From assembly GCF_014698845.1 (NCBI RefSeq), contig NZ_JACJTV010000019.1, forward strand, positions 1-64,000: DNA of 64,000 nucleotides, read 5' to 3'. Each line of letters starts with the position of its first letter. Within the stretch, counting starts at the first letter, position 1. Below, in pieces: positions 1 to 8,090 of this stretch. The notes below the pieces were generated by a model. The model was not told where the DNA came from, ran no database searches, and worked only from the letters and a program-made list of their open reading frames with translations. Position numbers and translations under genes: made by a program. The DNA comes from Coleofasciculus sp. FACHB-1120. Its GTDB lineage: Bacteria > Cyanobacteriota > Cyanobacteriia > Cyanobacteriales > FACHB-T130.

Positions 1-87
1 TTGAAAAGTCGAATTCGCAAGCAACGACGCAATACGACAAGTTTGCGCGAAGCAATCGAGGTTGTCCTACAGCAAGCTGTGTCCTAA
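1..87 (+). CDS. C-terminal fragment of a protein cut by the window start
   Basis: Frame 1 is open from the first base to a TAA at 85-87, giving 28 residues rich in Arg, Gln and Lys and ending IEVVLQQAVS. The true start lies outside the window. The segment is too short to place in a family, and no neighbouring gene on the same strand helps. It could be the tail of a short DNA-binding or antitoxin-like protein, but that is a guess from composition only. Confidence 0.3.
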   Translation: MKSRIRKQRRNTTSLREAIEVVLQQAVS

Positions 88-247
88 CTTGTATGGCGAT
101 AGCTATAGATGGCAACAGAGCGATCGCTTTCTCCATTCCGAGCATGAGATTACCGAAATTTAGCAAGCTGGGTTTCGTTTTTCAACCTAGCCTCTGAATA
201 CTTAGATACTTTAGAAATTGAGGCTGCACAGCTAATTATGAATGAGA

Positions 248-1039
248 TCAAAGAATAAATACTGTTTTAAGAGTCTTGATTTTGGCAGTATCAATAGCAC
301 ATTCGAGTTTTGAGATAGGATTTAAGCTTTTCCACTTACCTTTACTCGCAGCAAAAATAACATCGGCTGCTTTTTCCACATCAACTTCTTCAAACCCACC
401 GATTTTGTTAGTTGATAAATAGCTTATACGGCTAAAAATATCCTCTCTTGATGCCTGTTTAATACTGATAACCTCTGGCGGCGGCATTGGCGGCGTTGGC
501 GGCGATAGAAAAAATACTTTAGCAAGAGCATCCAATTTTTTGCCTTTAGTAATTCCACATTTCAAAGTGGTGATAGGGCTAAAGCCTGACCAATTTTTCC
601 TATCAGCTGCTGCAATTCGATTAGCAGCTACAATCGCATCTACTCCTTTTAATGCACCATCTGGTTCTGCAATTAAGTATCTAAGTGCAGCTAAAATGGT
701 ATCTCTTGATGCTGTACTCAGATTTACTTTAGGGGTAACTTCTCTCGCTAAAATTCTTGCTTGCTCAATACTTTTAGGTTCTGGTTGAATTACAATGCAC
801 CAGACTCTTTCCAATTCAGCTTGTTGAGCAACTGCATAAACAAAATGATTGGTAACAACTTGATACTGATAATCACCTATTTCTTTAACAAGAATAGGAA
901 TCCAATTACGCCCATTTGATTGTAATACTGCATCTGCTGCGGCAGTAATGATAAATTCTGATGCTGAAAATTGCTCTCCAGGCTCAATATCAGCTAATGG
1001 CAAGTGCATAAGCTTACCAATATTATCAAAATCAACCAT
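248..1039 (-). CDS. ParB-like protein with a duplicated C-terminal module
   Basis: 263 aa. Residues 8-84 resemble the ParB/sulfiredoxin N-terminal fold: a PLADIEPGEQF start, then a target-list segment, then YQVVTNHFVYAVAQQAELERVW. Residues 110-178 and 196-263 are clear copies of one another (ASRDTILAALRYL/ASREDIFSRISYL; SPITTLKCGI/NPISKLECAI; AKVFFL/KTVFIL), joined by a Pro-rich linker. The gene overlaps the upstream ParA-type gene by 8 bases, so the two are almost certainly co-translated. ParB partners normally load on DNA and stimulate the ATPase. No classical ParB helix-turn-helix is visible, so the duplicated module may be the DNA- or partner-binding part (inference). Confidence 0.6.
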   Translation of the reverse strand: MVDFDNIGKLMHLPLADIEPGEQFSASEFIITAAADAVLQSNGRNWIPILVKEIGDYQYQVVTNHFVYAVAQQAELERVWCIVIQPEPKSIEQARILAREVTPKVNLSTASRDTILAALRYLIAEPDGALKGVDAIVAANRIAAADRKNWSGFSPITTLKCGITKGKKLDALAKVFFLSPPTPPMPPPEVISIKQASREDIFSRISYLSTNKIGGFEEVDVEKAADVIFAASKGKWKSLNPISKLECAIDTAKIKTLKTVFIL

Positions 1040-2423
1040 ACAAAAAATACTCCTTAGCTAAGCCGAGATAATATTCAGCAACGTTCTTGTTTTTTAAAAC
1101 TGCTGGGACACGAGCGAAGGCAGCACTGGAAACAACTGCGTATTCTGGAATACTGAATATAGTTGTATCCCAGTTCCCTTTTTTAGCTCTAGGATAATAG
1201 TAGGGCAGTAATTCAGGATCTACCATAGCTGGTTGACCATTATTAATAGATTTTTTAGTCAAAATATTTTTAATTTCCAAGTGTGTCCTTTGGATTGAAG
1301 CCTCAGTTTGCTTGTGTTCATTGAAGAAGATTGGTAAAGCAGTTGGACTACTGTCATTTCTAAGTCTTTGCACTTCTGGAATGAACTGCTTAATTACTTT
1401 AAGTACATTTTTTATAGATGCAAAGTTAGTGTGCTTTGTCGGGATAAGCACTACATCTGAAGCGCGAACACAGCTTTTACTAAAAAAGGTCCAGTTGGTT
1501 GGCGCATCAATCAATATGTAATCATAATCTTTAACAAAAATCCGAAGTAAGTCTTGTAATCTCCCTGAACCTTTTTGAATTTTTGCTTCATAGTCATGAT
1601 CCATGTAGTTTTCCAGTTTTAAATCTGAAGGAATAACATCGAATAACTTTATTTTTTTTCCACTTTTATCAGGAAGCTCAAATGGTTGAATTGTAGCGCG
1701 AATATCCAATGCTCTATTAATCAGACAATCCGAAAGTTTAACAGAGGTTTCTTTGATCTCAAGTAATTCAGTTAAATCTCTTTGTTGTGGATCGAAATCA
1801 ACTACAAGAACTTTTTTACCTTGTTTCCATAAAGTAGCCGCTAAATTGATAGTTGTTGTAGTTTTACCTACACCTCCTTTATCGTTGTACAGGCAAATAT
1901 TTAAAGCTTTTGGCGGATTATCAATCAAATGTTTAATGTCAGCAATTACATTACTAATATTATTATGATCGATTAAAATGTTGGGGGTTGCTGGAATTAC
2001 TACCTTTCCATGCCTTCGGAATAGTTGGATATGGGTTGAATTAGTAATAATGCCCCACTGAACGGTTTTACACTTAGGAGCAAGAAGATATCTTTTAATC
2101 TGTTCCTTAGTATCTAAGTATTGGCGAGTATTTAATGATAAGTTTATTGGAACACCAGCATCTGTTGCGCGTCCCTTCACTTCAACCAGTAGGTAAGGAT
2201 TAGTTTTAGAAATTAAAAAAATATCACCGTCATTGTTTTTACGAACTGCGAAATCTACCTTGTCAGCACCTTTACCTGTCCCAAACTGGGGAAATCGCTC
2301 TTGATTATTAAATCCGAGCGCTTCTAAAAGGGGTACTACAAATTGATGACTTACAATAGGCTCATGCGCTTTGGCTGGAATAGAGCCTAAAATATTATTC
2401 CAATTTAAACTTGTATTTAACAT
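1032..2423 (-). CDS. HsdR_N-like nuclease domain fused to ParA-family ATPase
   Basis: 463 aa. Residues 20-165 read as a type I restriction HsdR N-terminal-like domain with the PD-(D/E)xK pattern D57...E81-V-K83 followed by Q108xxxY112 (QIKRY), a motif typical of HsdR/RecB-type nucleases. From residue 174 a ParA/MinD-type ATPase begins, with the deviant Walker A DKGGVGKTTTT (181-191), the A' motif VVDFDPQQ (208-214) and a later DYILIDAPTN Walker B-like segment. Plain ParA proteins are about 200-270 aa and lack the nuclease domain. The gene leads a two-gene unit with the ParB-like gene. Known families support each domain; the combined role (partition, plasmid competition or defence) is inferred. 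Confidence 0.75.
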   Translation of the reverse strand: MLNTSLNWNNILGSIPAKAHEPIVSHQFVVPLLEALGFNNQERFPQFGTGKGADKVDFAVRKNNDGDIFLISKTNPYLLVEVKGRATDAGVPINLSLNTRQYLDTKEQIKRYLLAPKCKTVQWGIITNSTHIQLFRRHGKVVIPATPNILIDHNNISNVIADIKHLIDNPPKALNICLYNDKGGVGKTTTTINLAATLWKQGKKVLVVDFDPQQRDLTELLEIKETSVKLSDCLINRALDIRATIQPFELPDKSGKKIKLFDVIPSDLKLENYMDHDYEAKIQKGSGRLQDLLRIFVKDYDYILIDAPTNWTFFSKSCVRASDVVLIPTKHTNFASIKNVLKVIKQFIPEVQRLRNDSSPTALPIFFNEHKQTEASIQRTHLEIKNILTKKSINNGQPAMVDPELLPYYYPRAKKGNWDTTIFSIPEYAVVSSAAFARVPAVLKNKNVAEYYLGLAKEYFLYG

Positions 2424-2665
2424 TAAGTAATACCTAAGCGGAAAGAAAAAGCCTTTTTCTTTCTCAATGTAATCACGTTTGTTAATGAGTGTACCTCCGT
2501 ATTTGTACGCATAAAATTCTTTTTAACTTAACAGCAGAGTTATAAGTTAAGCGATTTCACGATTAATTTAAAATCTGCACTGAGGCGCGATCGCATCCCC
2601 ACACACCCAACAGCGCAGCACTTTGAGCTATTCTGGTCAACAGCAGCAAGAAGAGATAATCCATA

Positions 2666-2905
2666 ATGCAGCCAGCTTTGCACATCAGCACCAAAGTCTT
2701 ACCAGGCAACAAAATCGAAATTTCAACCCCTGACTTGCCAGTGGGTGATGCTGTAGAAGTGTTCGTCATTCTACCAGAAACCCCTATCTCCAGTCGCCGT
2801 TCTGCAATAGACTTACTTGATGAATTACCAGGTCAAAGACTATTCAAAACGACCCAGGAAGCAGACCAGTATATTGAGGAGGAGCGCAATGCGTGGGAAC
2901 CCTGA
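2666..2905 (+). CDS. Antitoxin of a type II toxin-antitoxin pair
   Basis: 79 aa, small and acidic. It starts with a short beta-rich segment (KVLPGNKIEISTPDLPVGDAVEVFVIL) and ends with a helical acidic tail (TQEADQYIEEERNAWEP), the usual layout of cyanobacterial antitoxins paired with PIN toxins. Its last codons overlap the GTG start of the downstream PIN gene by 13 bases, so translation is coupled. The N-terminal part should bind DNA and autoregulate, and the tail should wrap the toxin. These roles come from family knowledge; no operator was identified. Confidence 0.65.
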   Translation: MQPALHISTKVLPGNKIEISTPDLPVGDAVEVFVILPETPISSRRSAIDLLDELPGQRLFKTTQEADQYIEEERNAWEP

Positions 2906-3336
2906 CAATTCCATCATCTAGCCTAGTTTATGCAGACACTCAGATTTTTATCTACAGTGTTGAAAAGCATCCGATTTATTGGTCAATCTTGCGACCATTG
3001 TGGTTGCAGTCTCGAACTGGCGACATTGAAATTGTTAGCAGTGAACTAACATTACTGGAAACATTGGTTGCCCCTATAAAGAATGCTGATTCTCTTCTAG
3101 TGAATGCTTATGAAACGCTACTTTCGTCTACAGAAATTCGACTGATTCCTCTTACGAAAGCGATTCTCAGGGATGCTGCACATCTGCGTGCTACTACAAA
3201 TCTTAGAACACCAGATGCTCTTCATGCTGCCACTGCTCTTGCTACAAGTTGCAGCATTTTTCTGACGAATGATAGCGGTTTCCGTCGTGTTGCTGGTCTA
3301 CCTGTAGTTCTCCTTAGCGACATTGCAGCAACTTGA
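2893..3336 (+). CDS. PIN-domain ribonuclease toxin (VapC-like)
   Basis: 147 aa. PIN-domain acidic residues are visible: D15 in VYADTQIFIY, E51 in SSELTLLETL, D108 in RTPDALHAATAL and D127 in FLTNDSGFRR. Together they would bind the metal used for RNA cleavage. The chosen start is a GTG inside the antitoxin's final codons, which gives the usual overlap of a toxin-antitoxin operon. Length fits the family (130-150 aa) and all four acidic positions are intact, so the toxin looks active. Confidence 0.8.
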   Translation: MGTLTIPSSSLVYADTQIFIYSVEKHPIYWSILRPLWLQSRTGDIEIVSSELTLLETLVAPIKNADSLLVNAYETLLSSTEIRLIPLTKAILRDAAHLRATTNLRTPDALHAATALATSCSIFLTNDSGFRRVAGLPVVLLSDIAAT

Positions 3337-3417
3337 ATCAAGTAAATCGATTGAGTATAGCAATAGAGCAATCACATCCTCTCCCCAAAAGCGCCATCGC
3401 AAAATTTATTTCCCTGC

Positions 3418-3663
3418 CTACGATGATTTATCTAATGGTCCCAGATCATTAGGCAAATCATTAATCGACCACTGTAATATCCGACAGAGTGCTTTTACCT
3501 GTGGCAACGTGAGTCTAGCTTCCTGGTAACGTCCAGTCTCCCAGTTGCTCACCGTCTGAACGGACACATCAACAGCCACGGCAACATCCCTCTGAGTTAG
3601 ATTCAACTCTTCTCTGCGTTTCTTTAACGGGGACTCCTGCTCTAGCTCTAGCTTTTCCGTCAT
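3418..3663 (-). CDS. XRE-family transcriptional regulator
   Basis: 81 aa, a single Cro/CI-type helix-turn-helix: KKRREELNLTQRDVAVAVDV, then SVQTVSNWETGR as the recognition helix. This is a minimal one-domain regulator. It is divergent from two small genes at 3946-4532, and the gap between them holds a sigma70-like promoter overlaid by two matching palindromes. Autorepression plus control of the divergent pair is therefore likely (inference). It also lies just downstream of, and convergent with, the PIN toxin gene, but its own operators are not near that operon. Confidence 0.8.
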   Translation of the reverse strand: MTEKLELEQESPLKKRREELNLTQRDVAVAVDVSVQTVSNWETGRYQEARLTLPQVKALCRILQWSINDLPNDLGPLDKSS

Positions 3664-3688
3664 TTTGGCATTCTATATAATTACCTTG

Positions 3689-3728
3689 TATAAGCTGCTT
3701 GACAAACAAACTATAAGCGGCTTATATT
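3689..3728 (+). promoter_or_regulatory. Promoter with two palindromic operator candidates
   Basis: TATAAGC-G-GCTTATA at 3712-3726 is a perfect 15-bp palindrome. TATAAGC-T-GCTTGAC at 3689-3703 is a degraded second copy centred 23 bp away, about two helical turns. TTGACA (3699-3704) and TATATT (3723-3728) form a plausible plus-strand promoter with an 18-bp spacer, so both palindromes overlap promoter elements. They lie 26-63 bp upstream of the XRE start on the other strand. Binding by that regulator is inference. Confidence 0.55.
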
Positions 3729-3945
3729 GGAATGAAGAACAAAAGGATAGGCAACCGAAAAGCCGCCTAAATGCCTTCTTTGATGCCTGCCCTGTCCTCA
3801 GTGTCTTATATAACTGTCATTCCACCAAGAACTGACACGCGATCGCATGATCGCTATCTTTGCCTGGGGTGGTTAGCGACACCCTCGTAAATATCCATTC
3901 AAAACCCATAACTAAGTAACTCACAGCTATGACTGGGAGAATCTT

Positions 3946-4152
3946 ATGACGTATTACGCCAAACTCCATCCTTGGTGCATCATCCGTTCGCTTCCGAATA
4001 TGCGATCTCTGATTATCGCCCGTTTTCGTCGCAGCGATGCCGAAGCGCATCTGCAAATTCTCAAAGCGAATACTCCAAACGTTCCCTATTCCATCATTTT
4101 CGACACAACCCCAGAAACCAGCGACTCAATAGCCAAACCTGGAGTGAATTGA
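3946..4152 (+). CDS. Small conserved-looking cyanobacterial protein
   Basis: 68 aa, beginning MTYYAKLHPWCIIRSLPNMR. The KLHPWCIIR...ARFRRSDAEAHLQILK pattern looks like a small cyanobacterial family of unknown function, recalled rather than searched. A ribosome binding site (GGGAGA) sits 5 bases upstream of the ATG. The stop is followed after two bases by the ATG of the next gene, so the two are an operon. Transcription may start at the promoter near 3700 under XRE control. No catalytic motif is visible. Confidence 0.55.
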   Translation: MTYYAKLHPWCIIRSLPNMRSLIIARFRRSDAEAHLQILKANTPNVPYSIIFDTTPETSDSIAKPGVN

Positions 4153-4154
4153 TT

Positions 4155-4532
4155 ATGACAACATTGTTTCGCCGGATTCAACCACCAAAGACATTTCGCC
4201 TCACTGTTGCACTCTTGGCGAAATACCTGAAAATACCAGAATCCTTAATTGTGCAATTCGAGTGTTGGCAAAATGTACTATTTGTACATCGCACAGATCG
4301 CGGCGGACAATTTGTGAGTTATCGTCAATTGCGACTCTGGTGGGATGCCATCGCGCTTTTATTCCAAACGTGCCACACCCCTACCGCACTCCAACAACTC
4401 GGACTTGAGATTAAAGAAGACAGCCAGAAATTCTCCGACTACTACCAAGAGATGATGGAAAACCTCCGCCAACTTTGGGTAAAACGCCGAGACTATCTGG
4501 GCAGCTTACCAGGAAAGGAAAGCGCCGCATAA
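4155..4532 (+). CDS. Uncharacterised protein, second gene of small operon
   Basis: 125 aa from the ATG two bases after the preceding stop. The frame stays open upstream to 3972, but that part overlaps the preceding gene in another frame and is discarded. Visible stretches include RRIQPPKTFRLTVALLAKYL, a Trp-rich middle (RQLRLWWDAIALLF) and a charged C-terminal helix (YYQEMMENLRQLWVKRRDYL). I do not recognise the family. Tight coupling to the small gene upstream and the shared regulated promoter suggest a joint role. Confidence 0.55.
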   Translation: MTTLFRRIQPPKTFRLTVALLAKYLKIPESLIVQFECWQNVLFVHRTDRGGQFVSYRQLRLWWDAIALLFQTCHTPTALQQLGLEIKEDSQKFSDYYQEMMENLRQLWVKRRDYLGSLPGKESAA

Positions 4533-4604
4533 AGTCAGTAAAATTGTACCTTTGGAGAAGCGCGAGAGCGAAGCTTATGCAGCCTTACCGCAAAAGCGCG
4601 ATCG

Positions 4605-6287
4605 CTATCCCACACCCAACGGCGTAAACTGCTCTGTGCGGCTTCCGCCCAGAGACTTGCGGCGGGAGAAGGCACTGCGGGGTAGGACGCGCAACACTTC
4701 CTCAACCGTTGTGATCCCATTTGTCACCTTTTCTGCGGCTGCCATCCCGAAAGAGAAAAATTTGATTTCCCGTAGGTAGCGATTCAGCTGCGTCATCGTG
4801 CCGTCATAGATAATTTCGCGCACCGTATCATCGATGTCCAGCAACTCAACAATTGCCTCTCGCCCCAGATAGCCAGAATTGAAACACTTGGAGCAGCCCT
4901 TACCCTTTCGCCAAGTGGTTGAATTTGCTTGACTTGGCTCTAAACTCAGTACCTGCAAATCCTTCTCCGTTGGCTGATAGGGTGCTGCACAGTGAGGACA
5001 GACTCGGCGCACTAATCGCTGAGCCACAATTCCCAAGAGGGCATCACTAATTAAGCCAGGATCTGGGCCAATATCTTTGATCCGGGGAATCGCACCCGGA
5101 GCATCATTGGTGTGCAGCGTCGTAAAAACTAAGTGACCCGTTAGCGCCGCCCGAACTGCGGTTTCTGCGGTTTCGTGGTCGCGGATTTCTCCCACCATGA
5201 TGATATCTGGGTCTTGGCGTAAAATTGATCTCAAGCCTGCCGCAAAGGTCATCCCCGCCGCTTCATTGACCTGGGTTTGAGTAATGCGGGGCAAAATGTA
5301 CTCCACCGGGTCTTCTACCGTCACGACATTGACGTGTTCCCTGGCGACGGATTGCAGACTGGTGTACAGCGTACTGGTTTTACCGCTCCCTGTCGGGCCA
5401 GTGAGGATAATCATCCCTTGGGGCTGTTCCAACCAGGTTTTGTAGGTTTCGAGGGTTGTGGGAGTGAAACCTAAGTTTTGGATTTTAGAAAAGGGGTTTT
5501 TGCGCGGGAGTAAGCGAATCACCGCTTTTTCCCCACCCACGCAGGGAAGGGTACTGACGCGCATATCCATTCCCAGTTCTAATTCTTCGCCAGAAGCATA
5601 TTTCTCTCCAATCCGTCCATCTTGAGGGCGGCGGCTTTCGGCGATGTCGATTTCAGACATAACTTTGAGGGCGACGATGACCTTGCGGCTGACATCGACT
5701 GGCAGAGTGGTAATGTCCCGCAAAACGCCATCAATGCGATAGCGGACTCTCAAGCCTTCTGGCGCGGGTTCCATGTGGATATCGCTGGCGCGGTTCCGCA
5801 ATGCACCGGAAATCAGGGTTTTCAGCCGTCCAATCTGGTCAACTGCTTTCGAGAGGTATAGCTCAGTTGTTTCGCTGATGTTTTCTTGCTCTTGCTCGCC
5901 CGTGAGGGGATTCACTAAGGGAGTCGAGGAAATACGTTTGGGGTCTAGGTTTTGGGTGTGATACCAGGTGCGATAGCTCTTGTCGGCAATTGGGATAATT
6001 TTGATATCGGTTAAAGTGCGATCGCTCAGTTCTCTAATCGTCTCCACAGAAAGAGCCATCGGACTTCCCAAGTAGTAACAGTTTCGCCACAGCAGCAGCG
6101 GAACCACCGGAGGCAAAAACTTTCTATCTGGAAATTCTCGAAAAAATCGGTAACTGACTTCCCGATCCAACAGCGCTAAGTGGAGTGTTCCTTGCTCGTC
6201 TACCAGGAGTTTTAGCGCTTCTTCACAGTTAATTTCACGATTTTTCAGCCGTTGCCAAGCGGATGAAGCAGGAGAGGAGGTTTGCAT
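4605..6287 (-). CDS. GspE/PilB-family secretion/pilus assembly ATPase
   Basis: 560 aa. A divergent N-terminal region is followed by the ASDIHMEP segment and the hexameric ATPase core: Walker A GPTGSGKTS (about residue 296), the Asp box VEDPVEY, Walker B IIMVGEIRD and the His box LVFTTLHTNDAPGAI. Four Cys (CPHC near 428, then CSKC near 466) form the zinc site typical of PilB/GspE. It powers assembly of type IV pilus or type II secretion pseudopili from the cytoplasm. Cyanobacterial PilB is usually about 670 aa and sits beside pilT and pilC. This shorter gene stands alone, so it is probably a paralogue rather than the main PilB. Confidence 0.85.
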   Translation of the reverse strand: MQTSSPASSAWQRLKNREINCEEALKLLVDEQGTLHLALLDREVSYRFFREFPDRKFLPPVVPLLLWRNCYYLGSPMALSVETIRELSDRTLTDIKIIPIADKSYRTWYHTQNLDPKRISSTPLVNPLTGEQEQENISETTELYLSKAVDQIGRLKTLISGALRNRASDIHMEPAPEGLRVRYRIDGVLRDITTLPVDVSRKVIVALKVMSEIDIAESRRPQDGRIGEKYASGEELELGMDMRVSTLPCVGGEKAVIRLLPRKNPFSKIQNLGFTPTTLETYKTWLEQPQGMIILTGPTGSGKTSTLYTSLQSVAREHVNVVTVEDPVEYILPRITQTQVNEAAGMTFAAGLRSILRQDPDIIMVGEIRDHETAETAVRAALTGHLVFTTLHTNDAPGAIPRIKDIGPDPGLISDALLGIVAQRLVRRVCPHCAAPYQPTEKDLQVLSLEPSQANSTTWRKGKGCSKCFNSGYLGREAIVELLDIDDTVREIIYDGTMTQLNRYLREIKFFSFGMAAAEKVTNGITTVEEVLRVLPRSAFSRRKSLGGSRTEQFTPLGVG

Positions 6288-6489
6288 TCTTGTTTCCAGC
6301 GAAAAATCAACAGCTGGGAGTTGAGACTACACCAGCCTAACTTAGGCGATCGCTCTGTGACATCAGAAGCGTAGGACAAAGTCCGAGGCTAAGCGATCGC
6401 GTTTTATGGAGGGAATGCGATCCTCATAGCCACTGAAGTTGCGGCTACAATGAGCAAACAATGAGTGGGTGAAGTAGAACAATAGACTC

Positions 6490-6987
6490 ATGGCTAAAAG
6501 AGACCCTGCCAAGTTGAAGAAAGTGTCTGTGAGCCTTCCTTTCGGTATCGGTTCAGCTGAATGGGAAGCTGACTTGACAGAGCGCAAGGCAGCGTGGTCG
6601 CTCTACGTTGAACTCGTCACGCGCATTGCTATTCAGCCTCTGGAAGCTGACCAAGGACTGCTGCGCGAAGCATTGACATCGCTATATAGTCTATTCGGAA
6701 CAACGCGCGAAATACTGAAAGAGGCTGGACCAGACGTTGGCGCTTCGCACGATTCAGTTGGGGGCATTGCGATTGCTGTACTCAATAATGGGCTTCGCCC
6801 CTTCCTTGCCAAGTGGCATCCACTTTTGCAGGCATGGGAGGCACAGCGTCCTACTCAGTTGAGTCCCAAGGAAGATGAGCAGAATTGGCCAGAGGAACAT
6901 AAATTGCGTGCTGAACTAGAATCGCTTAGAAAGGAATTAGAGCAATATGCCAACGCCCTGGCAATCATCACTGGAGTAAACGACTAA
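6490..6987 (+). CDS. Unknown protein heading the TIR gene cluster
   Basis: 165 aa. The N-terminal half is a folded-looking domain (VSVSLPFGIGSAEWEADLTERK, then a long helical part including LREALTSLYSLFGTTREILK). The last 45 residues are charged and probably a coiled coil (KLRAELESLRKELEQYAN). It ends 16 bases before a double-TIR gene on the same strand, so an operon is likely. I cannot name a domain. It may be the sensor or regulator of the TIR effector next door; that rests on position only. Confidence 0.6.
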   Translation: MAKRDPAKLKKVSVSLPFGIGSAEWEADLTERKAAWSLYVELVTRIAIQPLEADQGLLREALTSLYSLFGTTREILKEAGPDVGASHDSVGGIAIAVLNNGLRPFLAKWHPLLQAWEAQRPTQLSPKEDEQNWPEEHKLRAELESLRKELEQYANALAIITGVND

Positions 6988-7003
6988 AAAGAGAAACTTC
7001 TGA

Positions 7004-7981
7004 ATGAATAATCAACCCCAGTTCGATGTATTCCTGGCTCACAATAGTCTGGATAAACCTTTAGTTAAGACCATTGCCAATAAACTTAAGCGGCGTGGTT
7101 TGAAGGTGTGGATAGATGAAGAGCAAATTCCACCAGGACGCCCCTTTCAGGATGTAATCCAACAGGCCATTCAAAACGTCAAATCTGCCGCTATCTTCAT
7201 CGGTCTAACGGGATTAGGAAAGTGGCAGATACTAGAACTTCGATCACTAATCAGCCGATTCGTAGATGCAGACATCCCCGTAATTCCCGTCTTACTGCCA
7301 GGGGTTGAGAGAATTCCCGAAGACTTTCCCTTTCTTCAGCAACTAAATTGGGTGAGTTTTGGCACTGGGATAGATAATGATGAAGCGTTAGACAAGTTAG
7401 CATCGGGGATTTCCCAGCAGCAACGAATCCATCCCCATGAAATAGAACAGAAGTCTCTAGAACTTGGCACTCAAAGTGTTGCCAAGGACTTGCCTCCAGT
7501 AGGAAACAAACTTATATCTGTGCCACCTACTAAAGCCTTTGAAATATTCTTCTCATACGCTCACGAAGATGAAAAACAGCTTGTTCAACTAGAAAAGCAG
7601 CTTCGTCTTCTGGAGCGGCAGGGCGTGATTACGACATGGCATAACCGGAAAATTGGCGCTGGAAAAGAATCGAAGAATGAGAGAGACGCACACCTAAATA
7701 CAGCTAGTGTAATTTTGCTGCTGGTTAGTGTAAATTTTATTAATTCGGTTGATTGCTGGAATGTTGAGGTACCACGGGCAATGCAACGCCATGAAGCCAA
7801 AGAAGCCCGTGTTATTCCTATAATTCTCGACTTTGTTGATTGGAAAAGCGCACCGTTTGGCAAGCTTAAACATCTGCCCAATGGTGACAAACCGATCAAG
7901 GGGAGAAATCGTGAGCAAGCATTTTGGAGTGTTGCTAAAGGTATTCGAGAGGCAGTTGAGGAACTGGCTGAAAACCGATAG
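7004..7981 (+). CDS. Double TIR-domain protein
   Basis: 325 aa with two TIR-type domains. Domain 1 (residues 7-140) has FDVFLAHNSLDKPLV, then RGLKVWIDEEQIPPG, and a W74-QIL-E78 WxxxE-type helix that could carry the catalytic Glu of NAD-cleaving TIRs. Domain 2 (179-322) has FEIFFSYAHEDE, the basic TTWHNRKIGAG loop, and CWNVEVPRAMQRHE with E255 at the equivalent position. Bacterial TIR proteins commonly act as NADases or signalling-nucleotide producers in antiphage defence. The gene lies between an unknown gene and a third TIR-like gene. Activity is inferred, as no biochemical evidence can be read here. Confidence 0.85.
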   Translation: MNNQPQFDVFLAHNSLDKPLVKTIANKLKRRGLKVWIDEEQIPPGRPFQDVIQQAIQNVKSAAIFIGLTGLGKWQILELRSLISRFVDADIPVIPVLLPGVERIPEDFPFLQQLNWVSFGTGIDNDEALDKLASGISQQQRIHPHEIEQKSLELGTQSVAKDLPPVGNKLISVPPTKAFEIFFSYAHEDEKQLVQLEKQLRLLERQGVITTWHNRKIGAGKESKNERDAHLNTASVILLLVSVNFINSVDCWNVEVPRAMQRHEAKEARVIPIILDFVDWKSAPFGKLKHLPNGDKPIKGRNREQAFWSVAKGIREAVEELAENR

Positions 7982-8090
7982 ACACATAACTGTCCTTTAC
8001 TGGCACTGCGTCAGTGGGGCTAGATAAGGTCTTTGAAATTTCAAATGCGCTCAATTTAAAAGGTAAGTCATACAACGTTTAAATTAACAG

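Noticed and set aside
3972-4154. N-terminal extension of the 4155-4532 gene
   Set aside because: The extension overlaps the preceding gene in another frame and the ATG at 4155 directly follows its stop.
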